Assembly (NCBI GenBank): GCA_015660615.1
Contig: DQKQ01000149.1
Coordinates: forward strand, 1 to 5,718
Length of the DNA stretch: 5,718 nucleotides
Origin: Flavobacteriales bacterium
GTDB lineage: Bacteria; Bacteroidota; Bacteroidia; Flavobacteriales_D; Sanyastnellaceae
Direction: 5' to 3'
In this document: positions 1 through 4,160 of the stretch, in pieces
How positions within the stretch are numbered: position 1 is the stretch's first letter
How the letters are laid out: each line of letters begins with the position of its first letter
The notes under the pieces: generated by a model
The model's input: only the letters and a program-made list of their open reading frames with translations
Databases searched by the model: none
Told to the model about the DNA's origin: nothing
Position numbers and translations under genes: made by a program

Positions 1-109
1 ATTCTGTAGGAGTTCCAACTACCATCGGAGTCACACCGACTCTACGACCAGCATCCATGCCCATCAGATGAGCCCTCTCTAAAAGTTTTTCTTCTTTCAC
101 AATATTCAT
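1..109 (-). CDS. Unknown small protein, N-terminal part (runs off left edge)
   Basis: This is the start of a gene whose 3' end lies outside the window; 36 codons are visible. The protein begins MNIVKEEKLLERAHLMGMDA and continues with an Arg-Arg/Val-Gly-Val-Thr stretch. The start is well supported: AGGAG lies at 120-116, six bases before the ATG at 109-107, and this RBS overlaps the TAA of the upstream gene at 122-120. The two genes are therefore probably translated from one mRNA made from promoter P1. The first residues look helical and charged. I do not recognise a family, and too little is visible to propose a function. Confidence 0.75.
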   Translation of the reverse strand, partial: MNIVKEEKLLERAHLMGMDAGRRVGVTPMVVGTPTE

Positions 110-119
110 AATATTCTCC

Positions 120-425
120 TTAAAAAAGTGAAGTGTACATCCCTGTATGGGCTGTAAATTGATCTGTCAACATATCATTGTATATGTTGTTATATTCTGT
201 TACCGATTTCTTCTCACCCATTTTGGTGACTTTGGCAAATTCCATATCGTAAGTGTCCATTGAATTCAATGTGATTTTTAGATAGTTGGAGTTTGAACTG
301 TTTCGCCCAATCTTCATTACCAGACCTTCGGCAAAACCCATAAAGTTTTTTGCTCCTGTCATCATACGAAATTTATTTCCCCCTAGTTGTTCTAGGATTG
401 TTTTTGCTACTGTCAAATTACTCAT
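120..425 (-). CDS. Small conserved phage protein of unknown function (MTGAKNF family)
   Basis: This 101-residue protein has the look of a family I remember as widespread in phages and other mobile elements but functionally uncharacterised. Its hallmarks are an N-terminal helix ending TILEQLGGNKF, the block MMTGAKNF at residues 21-28, a segment YLKITLNSMDTYDMEF near residues 48-63, and a C-terminal helix finishing TGMYTSLF. Other members often carry a longer middle section, so this copy is compact. There is no signal peptide, membrane segment or catalytic motif. The ATG at 425 follows GAGAGAATATT, the RBS type shared with other genes here, and lies about 48 bases below the predicted start of promoter P1. 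It is the first gene of its transcript, and its stop overlaps the RBS of the next gene. That the reading frame is real is fairly sure; its role is not known. Confidence 0.85.
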   Translation of the reverse strand: MSNLTVAKTILEQLGGNKFRMMTGAKNFMGFAEGLVMKIGRNSSNSNYLKITLNSMDTYDMEFAKVTKMGEKKSVTEYNNIYNDMLTDQFTAHTGMYTSLF

Positions 426-527
426 AATATTCTCTCATTTGGGTTATGGGATTATTCCCTTTCCTCATTCTCTACCTATATTATACCACAGTTTAGGGGC
501 AAATGTCAAGAGTTTATTCAAATTATT
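423..527 (-). repeat. Promoter-leader cassette, copy 1 (pairs with 1332-1428)
   Basis: From AATAATTTG before the -35 down to the ATG, this stretch matches 1332-1428. Shared blocks on the minus strand are AATAATTTG, TAAACTCTTGAC, TTTGCCCC, TGTGGTATAATATA, TAGAGAATGAG and AAATGAGARAATATTATG. The copies differ mainly in a short middle part of the leader. In this copy that part holds a weak hairpin, GGGA/TCCC around a four-base loop (448-459), which copy 2 does not clearly keep. The repeat covers promoter, leader and RBS but not the coding sequences. Confidence 0.8.
480..509 (-). promoter_or_regulatory. Sigma-70-type promoter P1
   Basis: Read on the minus strand, there is a perfect -35 TTGACA (509-504), an 18-base spacer and a perfect -10 TATAAT (485-480). 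TGG directly before the -10 gives an extended -10 (TGn). The flanks AAACTC upstream and ATA downstream are shared with P2 and P3. Transcription should begin near 473 and serve the genes at 425-120 and 109-1. The promoter sits between the stop of the 78-residue gene (528) and the start at 425. Confidence 0.88.
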
Positions 528-764
528 TTATTTTATTCTATATGCTTTTGCAAGAGTAGGAATGTCCTTATATCCACAAGCATCCCAGGCTGCCATGCCT
601 TCTGAACCAAGTTCCCAGCGAACACGCTTACGAACTAGTGATTCAATTCTGTTGAAATCTTTCACATCCATTTCAGATGTTCTATCGGTTACAGTTATCT
701 CGCCACCATTTCGTTTGAGGTAATTCAGTCTCCACCAAAATTGTTTAGTTGATTTTATTTTCAT
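528..764 (-). CDS. Unknown 78-residue basic protein
   Basis: This is a short protein starting MKIKSTKQFWWRLNYLKRNG, basic at the N terminus, with the Trp-rich segment FWWRL, an Arg-rich centre around LVRKRVRWELGSEG, and the ending LAKAYRIK. I do not recognise it. It begins six bases after the stop of the 133-residue gene. No strong RBS is seen: GGAG of the upstream gene's last codons is about 17 bases away, so translation is probably coupled to the upstream gene. The stop lies just before promoter P1, making this the last gene of the P2 transcript unless there is read-through. The aromatic and basic content would suit nucleic-acid binding, but that is only a guess. Confidence 0.72.
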   Translation of the reverse strand: MKIKSTKQFWWRLNYLKRNGGEITVTDRTSEMDVKDFNRIESLVRKRVRWELGSEGMAAWDACGYKDIPTLAKAYRIK

Positions 765-770
765 AATATT

Positions 771-1172
771 TTATGAAGCACTCCGTAGTGCTAACAGCCT
801 TCTTATATTCCGAGAAACGATGATATCCTTTATTTCTCTGGTAGAAAGATTTACACATTTAGTATTTTTGAACTCACCATCACTGGCTTTAGAAGTATCA
901 ATAGTTGTTCCGTGTATGGTAACTTTGCCAATATTGACCATCTCTCTTTTTTTGAAGTTCTTAGCATTATCAAAACATCTTCTAGTAGACATGGTTTTTT
1001 TACTTTTACCAGAACCAAGAGATTTATTTCTTGCTCTATCATCTACTTCAATATTAATATCATGACTTCCAGAAATCATAGAATCTATTACATCACCACC
1101 AGTTGTTCTCATGGTGTGACCGTCATCGGTTACTGTAGCATTTTTTCTTATTTTATAGTCATCAATTTTCAT
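771..1172 (-). CDS. Unknown 133-residue hydrophilic protein
   Basis: This is a strongly hydrophilic protein rich in Lys, Arg, Asp, Ser and Thr, starting MKIDDYKIRKNATVTDDGH. It has a Gly/Ser/Lys linker-like stretch (SLGSGKSKKTMSTRR, near residues 51-65), a segment VNIGKVTIHGTTID and a basic C-terminal helix. GSGKS resembles part of a P-loop, but the preceding Gly-x-x spacing and the expected beta strand are absent, so I do not call an ATPase. The ATG at 1172 follows GAGAGAGATT and lies nine bases after the stop of the 50-residue gene. The gene is the second of three in the unit driven by P2. No homologue is recognised. The reading frame is favoured by its RBS, start context and packing, even though a shorter frame also exists on the same strand. 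Confidence 0.7.
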   Translation of the reverse strand: MKIDDYKIRKNATVTDDGHTMRTTGGDVIDSMISGSHDINIEVDDRARNKSLGSGKSKKTMSTRRCFDNAKNFKKREMVNIGKVTIHGTTIDTSKASDGEFKNTKCVNLSTREIKDIIVSRNIRRLLALRSAS

Positions 1173-1181
1173 AATCTCTCT

Positions 1182-1334
1182 CTATACCAAGTCAATATGC
1201 TCGGTAATCACCATTCGACCACCAGTTTTCCAATGTTTAATAAAACCAGCAATATCTTCTTCATATCGCATAACGTGTTCGGCAAATCCCATTTTGCCAT
1301 CTGAACATTCATAAAATAATCTCAATCTACACAT
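1182..1334 (-). CDS. Unknown 50-residue protein, first gene after promoter P2
   Basis: This small gene is easily missed because of its length. It starts MCRLRLFYECSDGKMGFAEH and ends with a TAG at 1184-1182; the rest includes GFIKHWKTGGRMVITEHIDL. The ATG at 1334 sits in the same context as the start of the 101-residue gene (AAATGAGAAAATATTATG against AAATGAGAGAATATTATG) and about 39 bases below the expected start of P2. The next gene follows after nine bases. Two cysteines (residues 2 and 10), mixed charge and a Gly-Gly-Arg turn are visible, but no family is recognised. It shares the five residues MGFAE, and 14 of 15 bases encoding them, with the 101-residue protein. Promoter, RBS and tight packing make it a likely real gene. 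Confidence 0.75.
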   Translation of the reverse strand: MCRLRLFYECSDGKMGFAEHVMRYEEDIAGFIKHWKTGGRMVITEHIDLV

Positions 1335-1428
1335 AATATTTTCTCATTTAAGGTTAATCTTTTCTCATTCTCTAGTTATATTATACCACACTTTGGGGGC
1401 AAAAGTCAAGAGTTTATACCAAATTATT
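1332..1428 (-). repeat. Promoter-leader cassette, copy 2 (pairs with 423-527)
   Basis: This is the second copy of the promoter, leader and RBS unit described for 423-527, about eight bases shorter because the middle of the leader lacks the GGGAATAATCCC part. Its upstream end runs into the last codons of the SprT-like gene: the shared AATAATTTG encodes part of the final Asn-Asn-Leu-Val of that protein. The copy may therefore have supplied the end of that gene when it was inserted. Confidence 0.78.
1380..1409 (-). promoter_or_regulatory. Sigma-70-type promoter P2
   Basis: On the minus strand, -35 TTGACT (1409-1404), an 18-base spacer and -10 TATAAT (1385-1380) with TGG before it form an extended -10. 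The -35 begins only a few bases after the TAA of the SprT-like gene (1416-1414), so genes and promoters are packed without spare DNA. Transcription is expected from about 1373 into the 50-, 133- and 78-residue genes. Confidence 0.87.
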
Positions 1429-1941
1429 TAATTCTTTTTCAAATTTCTTTTCAAGGTCAGTCCAGACTAATAGAAATCCAAACAGAAGGCCATACTCACG
1501 GCCATGTGCTTCAATCTCATAAGGAAGATCATAGTAGTGTAAAAGATTTTTAGGATTGTGATTAACGCCTTTCCAAAGAAGCCCGGCATCTCTCCATGAC
1601 AACTCACCTCTGATGTATTGTTTCACATGAACCAGTTCGTGAGCAAGTGTTCTGAGGACTCTGTGACCCCATTCAGTATCTTCTAATGTTCTATTGTAAT
1701 CATCTATATTCATTCGATGATGATCCAAATAAATTTTGAAATCTCTAGGACAATACCTATTAGCATCTTTCGCCACTCTGGCTTCTCCTTCACATGCATG
1801 GTGTCCCATGTGAATTGTTAGGTTCAGATTTTTTGCTAGTCTGTTGGAAATTCCCAAACTTGATATGGCGTATCCACACATTGAATGCATGGCAGCTTTG
1901 AGTTTGGCGTCTACGTATTTGGAATGTATCTTAACTTTCAT
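1414..1941 (-). CDS. SprT-like zinc metallopeptidase
   Basis: This is a 175-residue protein with the zincin motif HELVH at residues 101-105 (His101, Glu102, His105), followed by VKQYIRGEL. A second conserved block, LPYEIEAHGREYG at 139-151, should provide the third zinc ligand (Glu142, Glu144 or His146; I cannot decide which). This arrangement is typical of phage SprT-like proteins, which are usually 150-200 residues. Relatives such as eukaryotic SPRTN cut proteins crosslinked to DNA; the substrate of phage members is not established. Two Cys (22, 50) are present and a third at 64, but no obvious zinc ribbon follows the peptidase domain. I chose the ATG at 1941, preceded by GAGAGAGGA. An upstream in-frame TTG at 1962 lies at the expected transcription start of P3 and cannot have its own RBS. 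The gene is a single-gene unit between P3 and P2. Confidence 0.88.
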   Translation of the reverse strand: MKVKIHSKYVDAKLKAAMHSMCGYAISSLGISNRLAKNLNLTIHMGHHACEGEARVAKDANRYCPRDFKIYLDHHRMNIDDYNRTLEDTEWGHRVLRTLAHELVHVKQYIRGELSWRDAGLLWKGVNHNPKNLLHYYDLPYEIEAHGREYGLLFGFLLVWTDLEKKFEKELNNLV

Positions 1942-1944
1942 AAG

Positions 1945-1953
1945 TCCTCTCTC
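1945..1953 (-). promoter_or_regulatory. RBS deciding the start of the SprT-like gene
   Basis: GAGAGAGGA lies four bases before the ATG at 1941. The alternative TTG start at 1962 would put these bases inside the coding sequence, and it falls only a few bases below the -10 of P3, so an mRNA from P3 would have no leader for it. Confidence 0.75.
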
Positions 1954-1966
1954 AGTGTTCAATTAT

Positions 1967-1995
1967 ATTGTACCACATCTGGCCGAAAAAGTCAA
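1967..1995 (-). promoter_or_regulatory. Sigma-70-type promoter P3
   Basis: On the minus strand there is -35 TTGACT (1995-1990), a 17-base spacer and -10 TACAAT (1972-1967), with TGG before the -10. It shares AAACTCTTGAC and TGTGGTAYAATATA with P1 and P2, but its spacer interior and leader differ. The leader to the SprT-like ATG is only about 19 bases. The -10 has one mismatch to the consensus, so this copy may be somewhat weaker. Confidence 0.82.
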
Positions 1996-2005
1996 GAGTT
2001 TATTG

Positions 2006-2029
2006 AAAATAATGGCCTCAAGCAAGGCC
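2006..2029 (-). terminator. Possible weak terminator after the 62-residue gene
   Basis: On the minus strand GGCCT-TGCTTG-AGGCC (2029-2014) can form a five-base-pair GC-rich hairpin with a six-base loop, followed by ATTATTTT. It lies about 50 bases after the stop of the 62-residue gene and just upstream of P3, which is where a transcript end would be expected. The stem is short and the T run is interrupted, so termination may be partial. The rest of the gap between 2081 and 1996 shows nothing else I can name. Confidence 0.45.
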
Positions 2030-2081
2030 GGAAGAATGGTACGATTATTGCTAATACAAGAAGCATACCAAATAGGTGAAA

Positions 2082-2270
2082 TTAGAAAATAAATCGATAT
2101 TGTTCTTTTCCTTTTAATTTAGACTGAAGTTTTCCATCGTGCCAAACTTCTACATTTTTTCCGTCTAATTGAAATGTTTCTGCAAATTGATAAGCTGTTT
2201 TCTGATCGAATAGTGTTTCTTTATCCTCGGCAGTTTCCACTGTCCATGGCAAATTATCTAGGGTAAACAT
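2082..2270 (-). CDS. Unknown 62-residue protein
   Basis: This short protein starts MFTLDNLPWTVETAEDKETL and ends EQYRFIF. It has an acidic first half, an FQLDGKNVEVWHDGKL segment that looks like a beta hairpin, and a Lys-rich end. No known family is recognised. The ATG at 2270 follows a good RBS (AAGGAG, five bases before the start codon with CGCCC between), stronger than those of most genes here. It lies 29 bases after the stop of the 83-residue gene and seems to be the last gene of the operon that comes from the right, before the possible terminator at 2006-2029. Confidence 0.78.
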   Translation of the reverse strand: MFTLDNLPWTVETAEDKETLFDQKTAYQFAETFQLDGKNVEVWHDGKLQSKLKGKEQYRFIF

Positions 2271-2299
2271 GGGCGCTCCTTTCTATTCTATATAGCATT

Positions 2300-2551
2300 T
2301 TATTCTTGTTGCATTCCTAATAGTGCTTCAAGCGAAAATTCGGGTTGTCCTTCGTCTAAGAAATGAACATCCATAGTGCCAACTTGTTCCATCTTAATGA
2401 TTGAGCCTCCTTGCTTAATATAGCCGCCCCAAGCATTAAAAAATTTCTCTACCCTTGATTCGCCAAAGAGGCGAACTTTGAATCCATCTTCTAAATCCAA
2501 AGTCGCCTCTACAATCGGCCAAGTTTCAGTTTTTAGTTTTATGCCGTTCAT
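2300..2551 (-). CDS. Unknown 83-residue acidic protein
   Basis: The protein starts MNGIKLKTETWPIVEATLDL and has an alternating polar/hydrophobic pattern (IVEATLDLEDGFKVRLFG) suggesting beta strands, then a helix VEKFFNAWGGYI and a C terminus rich in Glu. No family or catalytic motif is recognised. An in-frame TGA lies three codons before the ATG, so this is the first possible ATG. No clear RBS precedes it. The start lies inside the 3' end of the 55-residue gene, overlapping by 26 bases, which suggests coupled translation. It is probably a soluble small phage protein. Confidence 0.75.
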   Translation of the reverse strand: MNGIKLKTETWPIVEATLDLEDGFKVRLFGESRVEKFFNAWGGYIKQGGSIIKMEQVGTMDVHFLDEGQPEFSLEALLGMQQE

Positions 2552-2693
2552 TAATTTTCACTGTTCGTAGCCTCGCGGCTTCATGTTTGAGTTGGAACTT
2601 CCTTTCCAAATCTTTTTTGTCATCCGCCTCAATCTCCTCATAACCATAGTGCCATGGCGGAAGTGTGGTTTCGTAAACCACGTTATATAACAT
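2526..2693 (-). CDS. Unknown 55-residue protein overlapping both neighbours
   Basis: This small frame fills what would otherwise be a 131-base gap. It starts MLYNVVYETTLPPWHYGYEE, continues with an acidic-basic helical stretch (IEADDKKDLERKFQLKHEAA), and ends with TGA at 2528-2526. The ATG overlaps the last codons of the flavoprotein gene by 11 bases, and the 3' end overlaps the next gene by 26 bases, a packing typical of coupled phage genes. AAGGAG is present but 14 bases before the ATG, longer than usual, so re-initiation after the upstream stop is likely to matter. The composition (aromatic N terminus, charged helix) looks protein-like. No family is recognised, and without homologues the call rests on packing and the absence of stops. 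Confidence 0.62.
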   Translation of the reverse strand: MLYNVVYETTLPPWHYGYEEIEADDKKDLERKFQLKHEAARLRTVKINERHKTKN

Positions 2694-3393
2694 TTTCTTT
2701 TATTATTCTCCTTAGAGCTAAAGGATTAAAACAGATTGTACCAAGACTGTGATGATCAGCACCACAATCAGAATAAAATTTTACATCATCACAATGCGTA
2801 ATACCACCACCGGCTATAATTATGCTCGATGGAGCTATGCGTTTTGTGAATTGAATTAGTCTCTCGTTGTATGGCATCAGACTTTTGCCAGAGAGCCCTC
2901 CCGTGGAAATTGGGAGGGTGTTTGAAAAATGAAATTGTCTTATCCCTAGATCGCAAAGATGCTCTATTTCGCCGAATGAGGTGAGAGGCGAAAGCTTTGC
3001 TATTGTCCATGTTCTCTTTCGATCAAGAAGTGGGCCTACAAAATTTAAAATGGGAGTTATGCCATATTTAGTATTATCAATATTTGGGCAAGAAAGATTA
3101 ATTTCAATATCCATGTATTCAGGAACCTCTTGTGAAACTAAATCCCATTCTTTTTCTGTCATGCCTGCAAGAGAAATTATTTCGCCATGTTTCCATTTAT
3201 GAAAACCTGTCGCCATGCCGGGATTCCTTAACCCGATGTCATTCTTCCAGCCTCCTCGGCGAAAATCATACCGAAGCGTCTTTGCTATTTGTTTGAATTT
3301 GCCTGGTCTTGGGTATGGAGTAAACGTACCCAGCACAGGAATCGTGCCCTTTGGTTTAATGTAGTTTCCAAAAGGTGCTGCTATAAAAAACAT
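2683..3393 (-). CDS. Compact dihydroorotate dehydrogenase-like FMN protein
   Basis: The 236-residue protein shows the signature order of dihydroorotate dehydrogenases, FMN TIM-barrel enzymes that oxidise dihydroorotate to orotate in pyrimidine synthesis: TPYPRPG at 25-31, IGLRNPG at 53-59, INLSCPN at 98-104, AKLSP at 132-136, SNTL at 157-160, GGLSGKSL at 165-172, IIAGGGI at 192-198 and SLGT at 216-219. Cys102 matches the catalytic base of class 1 enzymes (class 2 has Ser). By-eye alignment with the Lactococcus enzyme keeps the orotate-binding Asn57, Asn99, Asn104 and Asn158. The Lys of the usual TK(S/T)xT motif is Gly22 here. Usual enzymes are about 300-340 residues; here the N terminus is short and only a few residues separate SNTL from GGLSG. 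The start overlaps the oxygenase stop as TAATG. No quinone-site N-terminal helices or iron-sulfur partner gene is visible, so the electron acceptor is unknown. A changed substrate is possible. Confidence 0.82.
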   Translation of the reverse strand: MFFIAAPFGNYIKPKGTIPVLGTFTPYPRPGKFKQIAKTLRYDFRRGGWKNDIGLRNPGMATGFHKWKHGEIISLAGMTEKEWDLVSQEVPEYMDIEINLSCPNIDNTKYGITPILNFVGPLLDRKRTWTIAKLSPLTSFGEIEHLCDLGIRQFHFSNTLPISTGGLSGKSLMPYNERLIQFTKRIAPSSIIIAGGGITHCDDVKFYSDCGADHHSLGTICFNPLALRRIIKENVI

Positions 3394-4088
3394 TATCTAA
3401 AACTTGGCCCATGCACCCATCCTACTAAAGCATATCTTTCGCCTTTGGTAACAGGACATACTTTGTGCAATAAAAATGTTGGGAATACAAACATATCTCC
3501 AACTTTAGCATCTGGAAATAAAATATCTTCAGCTAATCCTTTTTTTATTTTAAATTCTCCTCCCTCATAATCTTTATTCAATATTACACCATATGCTAAT
3601 TTCCTCATCATGGAAACATCATTACCACCTATGTCCATGTGCCAATTATATTGACCGGATGGGGCGCTATATTGCATAATATTGGGATTTTCTATCATGC
3701 CAATAAGATTAAATTTCCACATTTCTTTATTATAAGATAAGATAGTAGTAAGAATTTTATCCATTATCCATGGCACAGGCGCTGGTGGCTGCCACAAGGT
3801 AACATTTCTATATTCTTCTTTCACCTTGTCTTTAAAATTATCTTTAAACCCTGTACCCTCTTCATTTATTTCTATCGGCCCAGAAGCATTTACTTCTCCT
3901 GGCTTTTCTTGCCATTCTATTTGCGCCATCTTTATTATTATGCGACATTCTTCTTCCGTAAATGTACCAGAAATATTGGCGGCTTGATCTAGAAATCTAC
4001 TCCACGGTACTTCCTTTTTTTCCGATTTGCTATCGCTATAATATTCTTCATACGATATATCATCTGCTTTTATTTCACTCTTTAGCAT
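3393..4088 (-). CDS. 2-oxoglutarate/Fe(II)-dependent oxygenase, prolyl 4-hydroxylase type
   Basis: This 231-residue protein ends in a typical P4H-like double-stranded beta-helix domain. Iron ligands are His150 and Asp152 in NWHMDIGG and His208 in PTFLLHKVCPV; Arg218 in KGERYALVGWVHGP should bind the 2-oxoglutarate carboxylate. YEGGEF at 174-179 and VGDMFVFP at 196-203 are standard family blocks. The N-terminal 90 residues are charged and probably partly helical (FTEEECRIIIKMA). Such oxygenases are common in marine phages and hydroxylate proteins or small molecules, but the substrate cannot be read from the sequence. The ATG at 4088 follows AAGGA with an eight-base gap. Its TAA shares one base with the ATG of the flavoprotein gene, so the two redox enzymes are made together. 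All catalytic residues are present, so it should be active. Confidence 0.9.
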   Translation of the reverse strand: MLKSEIKADDISYEEYYSDSKSEKKEVPWSRFLDQAANISGTFTEEECRIIIKMAQIEWQEKPGEVNASGPIEINEEGTGFKDNFKDKVKEEYRNVTLWQPPAPVPWIMDKILTTILSYNKEMWKFNLIGMIENPNIMQYSAPSGQYNWHMDIGGNDVSMMRKLAYGVILNKDYEGGEFKIKKGLAEDILFPDAKVGDMFVFPTFLLHKVCPVTKGERYALVGWVHGPSFR

Positions 4089-4120
4089 TCTTTCTTTCCT
4101 TACACGATTTTTTCACTACT

Positions 4121-4160
4121 GCCGCCAAGCACAGCCAAGCACCACTTAGCGCAACTTAGT
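4121..4160. repeat. Degenerate 10-bp tandem repeat, four units
   Basis: On the plus strand the four consecutive decamers gccgccaagc, acagccaagc, accacttagc and gcaacttagt share a ten-base period. The first two agree in GCCAAGC and the last two in ACTTAG. The array covers the stop codon of the glycosyltransferase and most of the spacer before the oxygenase gene. It has no inverted symmetry, so a hairpin terminator is unlikely. It may be slippage-generated DNA, left over from an extension of the low-complexity C terminus of the glycosyltransferase. The rest of the spacer (4089-4120) holds only the oxygenase RBS. Confidence 0.55.

Noticed and set aside
286..723. Plus-strand open frame of 145 codons
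   Set aside because: It runs across a promoter and two well-supported minus-strand genes, has no RBS of the type used here, and the other plus-strand frames are likewise shadows of minus-strand genes.
1011..1025. GSGKS in the 133-residue protein as a nucleotide-binding P-loop
   Set aside because: The full GxxxxGK[ST] spacing after a beta strand is not present, and the surrounding sequence is low-complexity Lys/Ser.
851..1042. Minus-strand frame of 63 codons inside the 133-residue gene
   Set aside because: It has no RBS or packing logic, and the longer frame has a good RBS and fits its neighbours.
1176..1195. TTGAC and TATAGA on the minus strand before the 133-residue gene as a promoter
   Set aside because: The two elements are only about four bases apart, far too close for sigma-70, and the stretch is the end of the 50-residue gene plus an RBS.
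1942..1962. In-frame TTG at 1962 as the start of the SprT-like gene (seven extra residues)
   Set aside because: It lies a few bases below the -10 of P3, so an mRNA would have no RBS for it; the ATG at 1941 has GAGAGAGGA in front.
423..1995. Recurring AAACTCTTGAC units as a CRISPR array
   Set aside because: The copies are several hundred bases apart with genes between them and contain clear promoter elements.
2271..2299. Promoter in the gap before the 62-residue gene (TATAGAAT-like sequence)
   Set aside because: No -35 at a suitable distance and no match to the P1-P3 design; the gap is short and holds a good RBS.
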